A stretch of 64,000 nucleotides of DNA from Scylla paramamosain (GCF_035594125.1 NC_087151.1:33847693-33911692), one strand, 5' to 3'; shown: positions 9,848-22,706, counted from the first letter of the stretch. Program-made: numbers and translations. Notes: generated from the letters alone by a model not told the origin.

Positions 9848-9916
9848 GACACATGCTATGATGTTTTGCATAGTTCAACAGAAGGAAACTGTAGACACTT
9901 TTCAACTGAAATGTGA
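9848..9916 (+). ncRNA. snoB copy 3, candidate box C/D snoRNA
   Basis: C is ATGATGT at 9858-9864 and D is CTGA at 9906-9909, with the CACAT/ATGTG stem, 71 nt before the acceptor at 9980. Confidence 0.62.
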
Positions 9917-10064
9917 AATCTGATTGCACTTTTCTGTTTCTTATATAAAGATAATCATAGTCTTTTTCTTTTTTTTGCAGCATTAAATTTGAAACCCTAA
10001 CACAACTAGTCTTCAGTTTGGTCCTGGGATTAAAAATCATTATTCAAGGTATGTAAATATGCAT

Positions 10065-10345
<281 letters not shown>

Positions 10346-10697
10346 CTTCTCCTTGCTTATTTTGATTCTTTAGTGCAGTTTAATTTATGCATATTGTCAT
10401 TTTTATTATAGCTTTTTTTGTGACTTAAAGCATAGATGAAAGTTAACATAACTTTCTCAATGTTCATAAGTTCTTTTCTTATCTATCGTTGTTGCTAGTA
10501 AGAGGTACTGTATTTGAGATAAATCACATTATTCATATACATACCAAAGCATTGACAAGGTGATGGCCACAAATTATTAGACATGCTATATCACAGTGGA
10601 TAAAATACAGTTTTAGTGTTTAATGTTTCATCATGATGAAAAGTGACAATACAGAATTACTATATGAGCAAGATAACATCCAGTATTTAACAGACAA

Positions 10698-10764
10698 CCC
10701 AAATGATGAATAAACTTCTTTCCCCGACCTAGTGTTTTTGAGGAAAGCGAAGTTACTGAGCACT
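10698..10764 (+). ncRNA. snoA copy 7, candidate box C/D snoRNA
   Basis: C is ATGATGA at 10703-10709, D' is CCGA, C' is TTGAGGA and D is CTGA at 10756-10759, 71 nt before the exon E acceptor (10830). Confidence 0.68.
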
Positions 10765-11041
10765 TTCCAATTATCTCATAACTCCATTACATTACTGCAG
10801 AAAAGAAACCATTTTTCCTTTTTCTTGCAGAAAAGAATTGCCAAACTTCAGTCATCATGAGGGTAAGAGTCCTTAATATTTGTATATAAATGTTTGTGAT
10901 GCAAGTTGAGTAACAGAACTTAGAAGTTGTAAATCATCTTGATCATAACTAGGTATTGATGCAATTAATTTCTGTTGGAAACTAGAAGTGTCTGTAGGAA
11001 TGATACATTTAGGAATTATTGATTTTAGTTTTCTCCATATA

Positions 11042-11861
11042 CCGTATTTTCTGCCATATAAGATGCACTTAAAAAAAAAAAAGCAATAATCACCCTGTTT
11101 CTCATACCACGATGGTTAAGTTTGGGTAGGCCTATGGATTATGGTTACCAGTACTAGATTAACACCTAAGGATCACTTTTTGACCCTATAATGAATTATA
11201 TCTTTATATGTAAATATATATAATGATTACAAATCAAAATAGTGGTAAAAATTAGCAGATAATGATTACGAACCAAAATAGTGCTAAAATATAAAAGTTG
11301 ATTGCTGTAACTCTGAAGCACATCACTAGATGGCCTCACCTTATGTGAATAAAATTTGTGGTAAATTTATTAAGGTAATGAATAGTTTTTTGGTGAAGTT
11401 ATAGCCATAATTTAAATCTATGAAGAAAGTGACTTTAGCTAATAACACTTCATGTAGTTACCATAAAACAGAGCTGTGCTTGTAACCTGTAGCATCAAGA
11501 TCAAGATCAGAGACCTTAACAGGCACAGGCAGTGTTTTTGCCATTTTGAGTCGACAGCTGCTCAGTGTAGGAGCACTGCAACTCTTCAGCCAATAGTGGA
11601 ACATCTTGAAAACAGAAAGGCAGAAAGCAACATAAGGTAGTATCTGTCATAATTGTTCAGCAACAGTTATGATCACTGATAAATTGGTATGATATTTTCT
11701 GCTCTTCTGTGTTGGTTTGAGCTGCAATTTGGACCAAAGCCTGATTGAGGGGTGTGCTGTGAAGCTCAGGGAAAAGTGGTGTTATTTAGTTTTTATTTCT
11801 AAATATCCCCTGCTAAATTATAGGTGTGCCTCCAGTGCGTCTTATGTAGCGTGAAATACGG
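11042..11861. mobile_element. Non-autonomous TIR element, unit 3 copy
   Basis: Same element as in units 1 and 2, bounded by CCGTATTTTCTG and GTGAAATACGG. Confidence 0.72.
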
Positions 11862-12029
11862 TGTATGTATTTTTTAAAGTTGGTACAATAAAAATTCTTT
11901 TAAAAGAATGAAATGGGATGTTTGATATGACTCTTCTTTCACCAAAGGGTGTTTGTTTACAAATCTAAACAAATGTTTCTTCCGCTTGTTTAAGGCTGTA
12001 CTTGGAAACAGAAGCAAATTCTGTTTCAC

Positions 12030-12206
<177 letters not shown>

Positions 12207-12267
12207 CATGTCGCTGCCTTCAGTTATGCTTGTTAAATATCAAGCTGATTATTAAAGATCAATTTGA

Positions 12268-12334
12268 ACTAAATGATGAATAAAATTCTTTCCCTGACCT
12301 AGTGTTTTCGAGGAAAAGGAAGTTTTTGAATGCA
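12268..12334 (+). ncRNA. snoA copy 8 (D' = CTGA subtype)
   Basis: C is ATGATGA at 12273-12279, D' is CTGA, C' is changed to TCGAGGA and the D position is TTGA (12326-12329), 70 nt before the acceptor at 12399. Confidence 0.57.
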
Positions 12335-12874
12335 GTTAAGTGAACTTATTTCTCTCTCCATTATTTAATGAATTAAACCATTTTTATCTTTACTTGCAGA
12401 AAAGAAGTGTGCTAGACTTCAAACATCACGTAAGTAAGGGACCTTGTTCTCTCTTTACTTGTGTTTTTAATGCATTATCAATATCAGAGCTTGAAAGCAG
12501 CAAATCATATCCATCTCTGAACATAACATGATCTTGCTGTGTGTTGCAAGGAACTTCTTTTGATAACAGAACTGAAAATGTCTGTGGAGAGGATGCATAC
12601 ATGACCTATAGTATTCAGTGAACAAACTGAGAAGACTGAGATGTTAATTTTGTTGCTAGCACCGACACAGTTTACCTTGTTTTTCTAAGGCAGTATTTTT
12701 CAGGAATGAGGTGGGCTTGAACATTGCATATTATGTGTCTTTTATCACACTTTTCAGTGATTTCCAAGATTGTTTTATCCTGTGTAGCTGAGAAGACAGA
12801 TATGCACCTTCAAACTCCTTGAGCCTGTAGGTGAGTGATGAAAATACACAGTCCTTGATGCATGCTAAGGAAAA

Positions 12875-12947
12875 TACACATGAGGAAAACGCAGCTGTCA
12901 TAAATGAACTTTTTGTTCTTTGCTGATCATGCATGGCACTGAACTGT
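12875..12947 (+). ncRNA. snoC copy 5, possible box C/D snoRNA
   Basis: ATGAGGA is at 12880-12886 and CTGA at 12939-12942, 67 nt before the acceptor at 13009. Confidence 0.42.
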
Positions 12948-13081
12948 GATGTTACTGTAATTATTTATCACAGAAAACTTCCCTTGCTGATGATCATTGA
13001 TATTTTCAGGCATGGTGTCTGTGCAGAGGATGCAATGGCAGTGTGTTCATGTGAGTTAACCTGATTAACTGTTTGTTTCCT

Positions 13082-13150
13082 GACACATGCTATGATGTTT
13101 TGCATAGTTCAACAGAAGGAAACTGTAGACACTTTTCAACTGAAATTTGA
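13082..13150 (+). ncRNA. snoB copy 4, candidate box C/D snoRNA
   Basis: C is ATGATGT at 13092-13098 and D is CTGA at 13140-13143. The stem is weakened (ATTTG replaces ATGTG). Distance to the acceptor (13231) is 88 nt because of the expanded T tract. Confidence 0.55.
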
Positions 13151-13194
13151 AATCTGAGTGCACTTTTCTCTTTCTTATATAAAGATAATCACAG

Positions 13195-13196
<2 letters not shown>

Positions 13197-13229
<33 letters not shown>

Positions 13230-13315
13230 AGCATTAAATTTGAAACCCTTACACAACTAGTCTTCAGTTTGGTCCTGGGATTAATAATCATTATTCAAGG
13301 TATGTAAATATGCAT

Positions 13316-13391
<76 letters not shown>

Positions 13392-13400
13392 GAGTATATA
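13197..13400. repeat. T tract and (TA)n tract around exon B, unit 4
   Basis: A T run occupies the polypyrimidine tract before exon B, up to 13227. A TA run follows the exon B donor from about 13317 to 13390. Confidence 0.95.
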
Positions 13401-13770
13401 TATTTTTATTTATTTTTATTTATTTTTTTTTATTCTTTAGTGCAGTTCAATTTATGCATATTGTCATTTTTATTATAGCTTTTTTTTGTGACTTAAAGCA
13501 TAGATGAAAGTTAACATAACTTTCTCAATGTTCATAAGTTCTTTTTTTACTTACGAGTATTGTTGTTGCTAGTATGAGGTACTGTATTTGAGATAAATCA
13601 CAATATTCATATACTTACCAAAGCATTGACAAGGTGACGGCTCAAATTATTAGGCATGCTATTTCAAAGGGGACAAAATACAGTTTCAGTGTTTAATGTT
13701 TCATCATGATGAAAAGTGACAATACAGAATTACTACATGAGCAAGATAACATCCAATATTTAACAGACAA

Positions 13771-13837
13771 CCCAAATGATGAATAAACTTCTTTCCCCAA
13801 CCTAGTGTTTTTGAGGAAAGGGAAGTTACTGAGCACT
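13771..13837 (+). ncRNA. snoA copy 9, candidate box C/D snoRNA
   Basis: C is ATGATGA at 13776-13782, the D' region is weakened to CCAA, C' is TTGAGGA and D is CTGA at 13829-13832, 71 nt before the exon E acceptor (13903). Confidence 0.62.
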
Positions 13838-14111
13838 TTCCAATTATCTCATAACTTCATTACATTACTGCAGAAAAGAAACCATTTTTTCTTTTCCTTG
13901 CAGAAAAGAATCTGCCAAACTTCAGTCTTGATGAGGGTAAGAGTCCTTAATATTTATATAAATGTTTGTGATGCAAGTTGAGTAACAGAACTTAAAAGTT
14001 GTAAATCATCTTGATCATAACTAGGTATTGATGCAATTAATTTCTGTTGAAAACTAGAAATGTCTAGGAATGATGGATTTAAGATCTATTGATTTTAGTT
14101 TTCCCTATATA

Positions 14112-14831
14112 CAGTATTTTCTGCCATATAAGATGCACTTAAAAAAAATTACCCTGCTTCTCATACCATGATGGTTAAGTTTTATGTTTATATGTAAATG
14201 ATATATAATGATTACAAATCAAAATAATGCTAAAAATTAGTAGATAATGATTATGAACCAAAATAATGCTAAAATGTAAAAGTCGATTGCTGAAGCACAT
14301 CACTAGATGGCCTCGCCTTATGGGAATAAAATTTGTGGTAGATTTATTAAGGTAATGAATAGTTTTATGATGAAGTCAGCCATAATTTGCATGAAGAAAA
14401 TGGCTTTAGCAGATTACACTTCATGCAGTTACCATGAAACACAGCTGTGCTTGTAACCTGTAGCATCAAGATCAAGATTCAGAGACCTTAACAGGCACAG
14501 GCAGTGTTTTTGCCATTTTGAGTCGACAGCTGCTCAGTGTAGGAGCACTGCAACTCTTCAGCCAATAGTGGAACATCTTGAAAACAAAGGCAGAAAGCAA
14601 CATAAGGAAGTATGAGTCATAATTGTTCAGCAACAGATATGATCACTGATAAATTGGTACGATATTTTCTGCTCTTCTGTGTTGGTTTGAGCTGCAATTT
14701 GGACCAAAGCCTGATTGAGGGGTGGGCTGTGAAGCTCAGGGAAAAGTGATGTTATTTTGTTTTTATTTCTAAATATCCCCTGCCAAATTATAGGTGTGCC
14801 TCCTGTGCGTCTTATATAGCGTGAAATACAG
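14112..14831. mobile_element. Non-autonomous TIR element, unit 4 copy (shorter)
   Basis: Bounded by CAGTATTTTCTGCC and GTGAAATACAG. It lacks about 100 bases internally compared with the unit 1 copy and is more diverged. Confidence 0.72.
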
Positions 14832-14996
14832 TATATGTATTTTTAAAGTTAGTACAATAAAAATTCTTTTAAAAGAATTAAATAGGATGTTTGATATGAC
14901 TCTTCTTTCACCAAAGGGCGTTTGTTTACAAGTCTAAAATGTTTCTGCTTGTCTCAGGCTGTACTTGGAAACAGAAGCAAATTCTCCTGTTTCACC

Positions 14997-15139
<143 letters not shown>

Positions 15140-15200
15140 CATGTCACTGCTTTCACTTATGCTTGTTAAATATGAAGTTGATTATTAAAGATCAATTTGA

Positions 15201-15267
15201 ACTAAATGATGAATAAAATTTTTTACCCAACCTAATGTTCTTGAGGAAAAGGAAGTTTTTCAATGCA
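15201..15267 (+). ncRNA. snoA copy 10, degenerate
   Basis: C is ATGATGA at 15206-15212, but the guide has changed (TTTTTTACCC), the D' region is CCAA and the D position is TTCA (15259-15262). The spacing of 70 nt to the acceptor (15332) is preserved. It is probably inactive. Confidence 0.45.
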
Positions 15268-15810
15268 GTTAATAAAACTTATTTCTCTTTTCATTATTTA
15301 ATGAATTAAACTATTTTTATCTTTACTTGCAGAAAAGAAGTGTGCCAGACTTCAAACATCATGTAAGTAAGGGACCTTGTTCTTTCTTTACTTGTGTTTC
15401 TAATGCATTATCAATAACAGAGCTTGAAAGCAGCAAATCATATCCATCTCTGAACATAACATGCTCTTGCTGTGTGTGTTGCAAGGAGCTTCTGTTGATA
15501 ATGGAACTGAAAATGCCTGGAGAGGATGCACACATGACCTATAGTATTCAGTGAACAAACTGAGAAGACAGATGTCAATTTTGTTGCTTGCACGGACACA
15601 GTTTATCTTGTTTTCCTAAGGCAATATTTTTCAGGAATAAGGTGGGCTTGAACATTGCATATTATGTATCTTTTTATCACATTTTTCAGTGATTTGCTTG
15701 TAAGATTGGTTTATCCTGTATAGCTGAGAAGACAGATGTTCACCTTCAACCTCCATGAGCCTGTAGGTGAGTGATCAAAATACACAGTCCTTTATGCATG
15801 CTAAGGAAAA

Positions 15811-15883
15811 TACACATGAGGAAAATGCAACTCTCATAAATGAACTTTTTGTTCTTTGCTGATCATGCATGGCACTGAACTGT
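15811..15883 (+). ncRNA. snoC copy 6, possible box C/D snoRNA
   Basis: ATGAGGA is at 15816-15822 and CTGA at 15875-15878, 68 nt before the acceptor at 15946. Confidence 0.42.
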
Positions 15884-16018
15884 GATGTTGCTGTAATTAT
15901 TTATCACGGGGAAACTTCCCTTGCTGATGATCATTGATATTTTCAGGCATGGTGTCTGTGCAGAGGATGCAATGGCAGTGTGTTCATGTGAGTTACCTTG
16001 ATTAACTGTTTGTTTCCT

Positions 16019-16087
16019 GACACATGCTATGATGTTTTGCATAGTTCAACAGAAGGAAACTGTAGACACTTTTCAACTGAGAAGTGA
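16019..16087 (+). ncRNA. snoB copy 5, candidate box C/D snoRNA
   Basis: C is ATGATGT at 16029-16035 and D is CTGA at 16077-16080, 72 nt before the diverged exon B acceptor (16152). The 3' stem arm is changed to AAGTG. Guide GCATAGTTCA is unchanged although exon B has diverged. Confidence 0.6.
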
Positions 16088-16408
16088 AATCTGTGTGCAA
16101 TTTTCTGTTTCTTATATATCAGTTCTCATACATTCTTTTTCTTTTGTCACAGCAATTAATCTGAAGCTGCGAGCATCAGTAGTTTTCAGTTTGGGCCAAG
16201 GATCAGTATCCATTACTCAAGGTATGTAAATGTCCATTGATATTCATTGTATTTCTTTGTTGATTTGTTTAGATTTCTTAATGTTCTTTAATTTGGGCAG
16301 ACTAATTTTAAGTGTAGCTTTTTATGACTTAGATCATAGATGGGAGTTAATGTTACTTTCTCAAGTGTCCATATGTTGTTTTTTCATATCTTTTCATTAT
16401 TGCTAGTA

Positions 16409-17520
16409 CAAGATATCATATATCAGTTTATAAGATGATGCTTGAATCATCCTAAGAAAGACAAAAAAGTGGGTCGTCCTATACATCAGATACAAAAACA
16501 ATGACCTTAAAATTTTACACAAAATACCATTGTAAATAAACCAAATGATCAGTGGTCAACTTACGTTAATCATCATAGCTGACAGAAGTTATGACCATCA
16601 GTTTTATGGCCATCAGAAGTCATGGGTCGTATCTCAGTCACTGTCTGCTGCTAGAACACATGCTCACAATTTGTCAACTTTAAATAAATGGAGTGAAATA
16701 GGTTCTTGGCATTAGGTTCTTGGATATGAATTGTTTTGATTTAATATTATGACTTATAGGGAAGTTGGACATTGTAAAATAGAAATGTTTAGAAAAAATG
16801 CGCTGAAAGGTATTCCCTTTGAAAAGTGTCAACAAAATTTAATGTAGTACAACTACAGCCTTCTGTTGGCATTGTTTATGGATGAACAAAGCAGGAGGCT
16901 GTGCAAATAGTCCCTAATTTTTCCCAAAGCTGAAGGAGCTATATAAAGTTCTTCAAGGCATGGAACCCCAAGCTAAGCAGCAAAGGAATGCAAACTCGGG
17001 AGAAGATGAATCTCTCCAACTTGCAATGTTGTATTGGGACAAAGTCCATATACTGAGAAAAATCTTATTGAATGTCTGTATCTTATTGAAAGAAACAAGA
17101 GATATAGAAGATTACAGCCAACAGCCCAACACATGCAGGCAGCACAAGGCAATGATTTGTTTATGTTTAAAAAAACTGATCTTACTGCATACTGTCTATC
17201 CATAATTTTACACCATCTTCATCCATCCATCCTTTTTCATGAAAATGTACAAAAACACCTGGTGGGAATTTTAATTTAGGTTTAGTTTTGCACTTGAAGA
17301 TGACAGTACCTTATTACTGTCAATACATTCAAGGCATTTTATTCATTGTGTTGGTATATCACTGTATCAATTGTCTGGTGCTCACTGACCTAAACTTCAC
17401 CACAGATGGTTTGGTAGTTTGGATGTTGTCGTATGCTATTGATAGCAGATAAAACCATTAAATTCAGACCAAAATTTGGATGTTGTCTTATTTGAAAGTC
17501 ATCTTATCCACCAAAATATA
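16409..17520. mobile_element. 1.1-kb insertion with TATAAGATGA-type ends
   Basis: Other units read GGTACTGTATTTGAGATAAATC at this place. Here about 1.1 kb separates the two sides. The left end contains GTTTATAAGATGATGC; the right end reads GTCATCTTATCC...TATACAG, its approximate reverse complement. The interior has short open frames around 16960-17280 on both strands without a recognisable domain. It is a probable relic DNA transposon, related in its ends to the smaller TIR element of units 1-4. Confidence 0.5.
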
Positions 17521-17907
17521 CAGTATTTGAGATAAATCATGATGTTCATATACTTACCTTAGCATTGATAAGATAATGGCCACATATTATTAGACATGCT
17601 ATCTCAGAAATGGACAGAATAGCCATACAGTCTCATTGTTTAACCCCTTAAGGACCAGTGGTGGTAGTGGTGATTTTGGTCCCACTAGGACCTTCAGCAC
17701 TAAACAATGAAAATTGCCTGTATTCACACACACCTTAAACTTAGCCTGCAATGAAATAGAGTTTATACTCAACATTGTCTCTTTCTTATTACTGCTGGAA
17801 GTTTGGGCATTGGCCAAATAGGTGAATTCCCAAATTCCCCGTGAGCTACGTTGCCACGTCTCTATAGGACCAATTATCAGTTTAACACTTTAATGGAAAG
17901 GACAGGC

Positions 17908-18032
<125 letters not shown>

Positions 18033-18830
18033 GTATTATATCATACTCTGTGAATGATTTTTCTGTAATTTATTTGTTTGTTCTAATTGTGTCGCTTATC
18101 TCGATTGGTGTTGCAGAGCAGATTCGTTACTCTGTCGTCTCACTCACATTAGAGGCTTTAGCTGTTCGAGCTATTGCTCTGGAGGGTGCAATGATAGGAC
18201 CTCTATTGGTCTTCTCTAAAAATACTTATTCATGTTGTAAATAAGCTCTTTCTCACGGCTGTGAAGAACACGTGAGCGGTTGGGAGTTACTTCCATCATG
18301 GGAGTGACCCCTGAGAGGCAAGGCATCCCTCATTCTGACCTGAGTCACCTGACCCTACCAATAAGCATCCTGGGTGTTTGAGCTACATAACAATGCCACA
18401 AAGCTATGTTGTCAAATGTTGTGATATTTATATAAAACCCAGACCACTTATCTAAAAACCCAAACCATTCGTATCACTGCATGGTTTGATGAGCTAAATA
18501 ATCCATATTTAATACTTGAATTTCAATAAAAAGCAAAAAATACTGATATATTTAGAGAAATGTTGTGATGTGGCAGAGTAGCTAATGGAGTCTGGCCAAT
18601 GCCTAAATGTTCTTTTGACAATTAAAAGAGTATAATGATGTCATCCAGATGTCTATGTGGAGTGGTAATAGAGAGATAGCGAGTTGAAGAGAAGCAAGTC
18701 ACTTGCCTGCCATGTGTCCATTTTTGGCTGACAGGATATGGCTTGCGCCTGATGAAAATGGGTTCCCTGAGCTCTCTTCATGCATGCTAAACAGTTTTAC
18801 CAAGTTCCTTCCCTGTTGCAGTCTCAGTAA

Positions 18831-19842
18831 GATTTTTTTTTTTATGTAGGAGGGACACTGGCCAAGGGTAACAAAAATCCAATTTAAAAAAAAAAAAAAA
18901 GCCCACTGAGATACCTGTCCCAGAAAAGGGTCCAAAGTGGTAGTCAAAAAATGAAGAATAAGTGTCTTGAAACCATCCTCTTGAAGCAATTCAAGTCAGG
19001 AAGGTGGAAATACAGAAACAGGCAGGGAGTTCCAGAGTTTACCAGAGAAAGGGATGAATGATTGAGAATAAAGGTTAACTCATGCATTATAGAGATGGAC
19101 AGAATAGGGGTGAGAGAATGAAGAAAGTCTTGTGCAGTAAGGCTGCGTGAGGAGGGGAGGCATGCAGTTAGCAAGATCAGAAGAGCAGTTAGCATGAAAA
19201 TTGCGGTAGAAGACAAATAGAGATGCATCATTGTGGCGATGAGAGAGAGGCTGAAGACAGTTAGAGGAGAGGAGTTGAGACAAAAAGATTTTGTTTCCAC
19301 CCTGTCTAGAAGTGGTATGAATGGAACCCCCCCAGACATGTGAAGCATACTCCATACATGGATGGATAAGGTCCTTGTACAGAGTTAGCAGCTGGGGGCT
19401 GAGAAAAACTGGCGGAGACATCTCAGAACGCCTAACATCATAAAAGCTGTTTTAGCTAGAGATGAGATGTGAAGTTTCCAGTTCAGATTATAAGTAAAGG
19501 ACAGACTGAGGATGTTCAGTGTAGAAGAGGGGGACAGTTAAGTGTCACTGAAAAAGAGGGGATAGTTGTCTGGAAGGTTGTGTCAAGTTGGTAGATGGAG
19601 GAATTGAGTGTTTGAGGCATTGAACAATACCAAGTTTGCTCTGCCCAATCAGAAATTTTAGAAAGATCAGAAGTCAGGTGTCTGTTTCCTTGCATGAAAT
19701 ATAACAAATAGTTGAGTGTGAGCAGGTAATACGTATGACGTTGAGGTCCAAAGGCAGGAGAGTGCGGGCAGGGAATTGGATTTGTCAAAATCACTATCAT
19801 TTTATTTGGCCAGGGTGAGAGCAAGGGAGAGACTGAGAGATT
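18831..19842 (-). pseudogene. Jockey-like LINE reverse transcriptase 3' fragment
   Basis: On the minus strand the C-terminal part of a non-LTR retrotransposon polymerase can be read in broken frames, including LLTLYKDLIHPCMEYASHVW followed by a DLANCMPP-like stretch. The 3' end is an A run (T run at 18831-18845). It lacks the catalytic domain and carries frameshifts. The same family recurs at 25080-26780 and 40411-41577. Jockey-like assignment is from the HPCMEYASHVWGG motif, common in arthropod LINEs. Confidence 0.78.
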
Positions 19843-20082
19843 AGCTTAACTAGCTCATAGGCAGTATTTCCAAAGACAATTAAAAAAAATTACAAAATGT
19901 AAGTGAGTCTAGCGTAAAAATTGCAATAGTTATAACGGCCTCTGATCCTCATCTCAGAAAGTGACTATAGCTGCTAGTCCTTTTAGGGATTAATATTCCA
20001 TTGTGATGAAAAGTGACACAAAAAAGCAACTAAATACAGAATTACTACATGAGGAAGATAACATCCAACATTTAACAGACAA

Positions 20083-20149
20083 CCCAAACGATGAATGAAC
20101 TTCTTTCCCCGACCTAGTGTTTTTGAGGAAAAGGAAGTTTCTGAGCGGT
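20083..20149 (+). ncRNA. snoA copy 11, candidate box C/D snoRNA
   Basis: The C position reads ACGATGA at 20088-20094, one change from consensus. D' is CCGA, C' is TTGAGGA and D is CTGA at 20141-20144, 70 nt before the acceptor at 20214. The guide CTTCTTTCCCC is intact, although this unit is diverged elsewhere. Confidence 0.6.
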
Positions 20150-20800
20150 GTCCATTTAATTCATAACTCTTAACATTATTGCAGGAATGAAACCATTTTT
20201 ATTTTACTTTGCAGAAAAGAGGGGTGCTAAATTTCAATCATCATAAAGGTAAGGGTTCCTGACATTTGTGTACAGGTGCTTGATTTATCAAATGATATAT
20301 GGTAGAAGGATTTCCATAATGAATATGATGCATCCCTTATAGCCATTGAATGTAAAGTGAACCTGCTACCGTCCATACTAATTTCCTATCTATTTTGAAA
20401 ATTTTCATGGATATTGAAGTGACAAGGTTAATATTTTAAGTTAACATGTTATCTTTTAGTTGGGGAAAATTAGTAGAGACCCCCTTTGGAATAATACTAC
20501 AGAAAGCATTGACAGAGTTTGCAGTGCCCAAGTCTACAAAGTAATCATGCAGACTTAATGATTAATTTTTCTGCCTTGATAGTAAAATAGTGACTAAGGA
20601 CACACAAATACACATGTAAGATGATATAAAAAATGATGGAAAGGAAGCTTTGATAGAAGTTTGGTAAAATCCACAAATACCTTGATTAGCCTTTTACTTA
20701 CATCATCCTGTTTCATCAAATCTGTTTTTTTCAATATATGTCAATATGTTTTCACTTATGCTTATTTAAATATGAAGTTAATTATTGAAGATTAAAATTA

Positions 20801-20867
20801 ACTAAATGATGAATAAACTTCTTTCCCTGACTTAGTGTTTTTGAGGAAAAGGAAGTTTTTGAACACA
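20801..20867 (+). ncRNA. snoA copy 12 (D' = CTGA subtype)
   Basis: C is ATGATGA at 20806-20812, D' is CTGA, C' is TTGAGGA and the D position is TTGA (20859-20862), 68 nt before the A-type acceptor at 20930. The guide reads CTTCTTTCC before D'. Confidence 0.6.
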
Positions 20868-21155
20868 ATTGATTGAATTAATTCCTTTATTAAATTATTC
20901 AATGAACTAATGTTTTTTCTTTCCTTGCAGGAAAGAGAAGTGTGCCAAACTTCAACCTTCATGAATGTAAGGCTTCTTTACATGTGCACTGTCATATGTA
21001 TGTCAGTAACAGAACTTGAAAGTTATAAGGGACATCCATATTCAGCATAACATAATTTGATCTTGCCATGTTTTGTAAGGAATTTTTATTGATAACTGAT
21101 CTGGAAATGTCTGTATGGAGGATGTGTAGATTACATTATTTTGGAAGCTTCCACA

Positions 21156-21932
21156 CAGTGGAATCTTGGTTACCAAATGCCTCCCTTTTCAAACAAATCG
21201 ATTTTTCAAACAAAATCTTCAACTCATTATTGCTTTGGTTGCAGTACCGTAATTCAGTTTGATTTCAGATATTAAAGGACATAATAAAAGCTGCTGTTTA
21301 TTACTAATGTATAGCTTCTATAAATATTTACTTCGTTTTTATATATTTGGAGGAGAGACACAAGGTGGAAGACAGTGATTCAGTCTTTGAAATAAGGTAA
21401 ATGTGATCCCGTTGAAAAGCCTGGATATAAACAAACAGGTTTTGGCTCAGGAGTAATCCCGAGCCACCTGTGGCTCTCTCAATGACCCCCAACACCATCA
21501 CTACTACACAACTGCATTTTTCCTGTAGCTTTTCTCAGCAGCAAGATGTCTAAGTGTAATGATCACCTTCATTTTGGCAGTAAGTGGCTTGCTCCTCTCT
21601 GTGTTCCTTTGTAAGGCTTCTCTCACTAGATCATTGACAAAGAAAATACCTGCATGGTCTAAACAGTATCTTCTGATGATTTCTGTGCCATTAAGTTCAT
21701 TCAGTACATCCTTTCTGGATAAATAATTTGTGAGCTGTAGATGTTGTGAAGCAGCCATTTTGGCTGTGGGAGTGTCCGTCATAAGCCGTTAAGACAGGGT
21801 AGGCTGGTGCTTGGGAATGGATTAATCCATTTTACATTGTTTCCTATGGGGAAAATAGTTTCGGTTTTCGAATATTTCAGATTTTGAACAACATTTAGAA
21901 ACAAATTAAGTTCAAGAACTGAGGTTCCATTG
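21156..21932 (-). mobile_element. TIR element with a PIF/Harbinger (HARBI1-like) N-terminal fragment
   Basis: Ends are CAGTGGAATCTTGGTTACCA on the left and, reading inward from the right, CAATGGAACCTCAGTTC. A minus-strand frame at 21504-21782 encodes 92 residues including RRYCLDHAGIFFVNDLVREA and LTAKMKVIITLRHLAAEK. This resembles the N-terminal helical part of HARBI1-type transposases. The DDE catalytic domain is absent, so the element is non-autonomous. It enlarges the A-to-C intron of host unit 6. Confidence 0.62.
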
Positions 21933-22427
21933 TATATATTTAGAACTTAGCTTGAAAGATCATGTTAATGGCCCAATTGAGGCCAATAAAAGTTAAATTT
22001 GTTTACCTCACGTAATAAGGATAAATTAGGTGAGAACAGTTGTAGAAAAGTGAAAACTACAGAATGAATCTTTGTATCAGAGGAAAATGATAAATTGTGA
22101 ACTGTAGGTTAGGTCACTGCAAATAGAGATTAACATAAACTCACTACTTCCTGAAAGATTAGTAATCAGTGAGTAACCTGAGAGGACTGAGATGTTATTT
22201 TGTTGCTTGCATGGACACAGTTTATCATGTTTTCCCATGGCAATGTTTTCAGCAATAAGACAGGCTTGAACATTGCATATTATATGTCTTTTTATCACAT
22301 TTTTCAGTAATTTGCAAGATTGTTTTATCCTGTGCAGCTGAGAAGACAGATATTCACCTTGAACCTCCACTAGCCTGAAAGTGAGTGACCAAAATACACA
22401 CAGTCCTTAATGCATGCTAAGGTGCAC

Positions 22428-22500
22428 ACTGTATGAGGAAAATATAGCTGTCATAAATTAACTTTTTGTTCTTTGCTGATCATGCATGGTACTGAACTGT
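22428..22500 (+). ncRNA. snoC copy 7, possible box C/D snoRNA
   Basis: ATGAGGA is at 22433-22439 and CTGA at 22492-22495, 67 nt before the acceptor at 22562. The guide has one change (CATGCATGGT), which still allows a G-U pair. Confidence 0.4.
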
Positions 22501-22634
22501 TATGTTGCTGTGATTATGTATCACAGGAAACTTCCCTTGCTGATGATCATTGATATTTTCAGGCATGGTATCTGTGCACAGGATGCAATGGCAGTGTGTT
22601 CATGTGAGTTAACCTGATTAACTGTTTGTTTTCT

Positions 22635-22706
22635 GACATATGCCATGATGTTTTGCATAGTTCAACAGAAAAAAAACTCTGTAGACACTTTTCATCTGAG
22701 AAGTGA
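22635..22706 (+). ncRNA. snoB copy 6, candidate box C/D snoRNA
   Basis: C is ATGATGT at 22645-22651 and D is CTGA at 22696-22699, 71 nt before the acceptor at 22770. An A-rich expansion lies between the internal CAGA and ACTCTGTAGAC. The GCATAGTTCA guide is unchanged. Confidence 0.6.

Larger units (their letters stand above)
12400..13936 (+). ncRNA. Host-gene unit 4 exons
   Basis: Exon A is 12400-12429, C 12704-12830, D 13010-13050, B 13232-13299 and E 13904-13936. The polypyrimidine tract before exon B has grown into an uninterrupted T run at about 13197-13227. This lengthens the snoB-to-acceptor distance to 88 nt, the main exception to the 64-74 nt rule together with snoA copy 13. Confidence 0.63.
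15333..16221 (+). ncRNA. Host-gene unit 5 exons (diverged)
   Basis: Exon A is 15333-15362, C 15635-15766, D 15947-15987 and B 16153-16221. Exon B is diverged (starts CAATTAATCTGAAGC) and resembles the copy at 22771 more than those of units 1-4. The matching E exon lies far downstream at 20215-20248, because two transposon insertions (16.4-17.5 and 17.64-19.99 kb) enlarged the intron. This intron lacks the (TA)n tract and keeps the apparently ancestral CATTGATATTCATTG. Confidence 0.6.
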
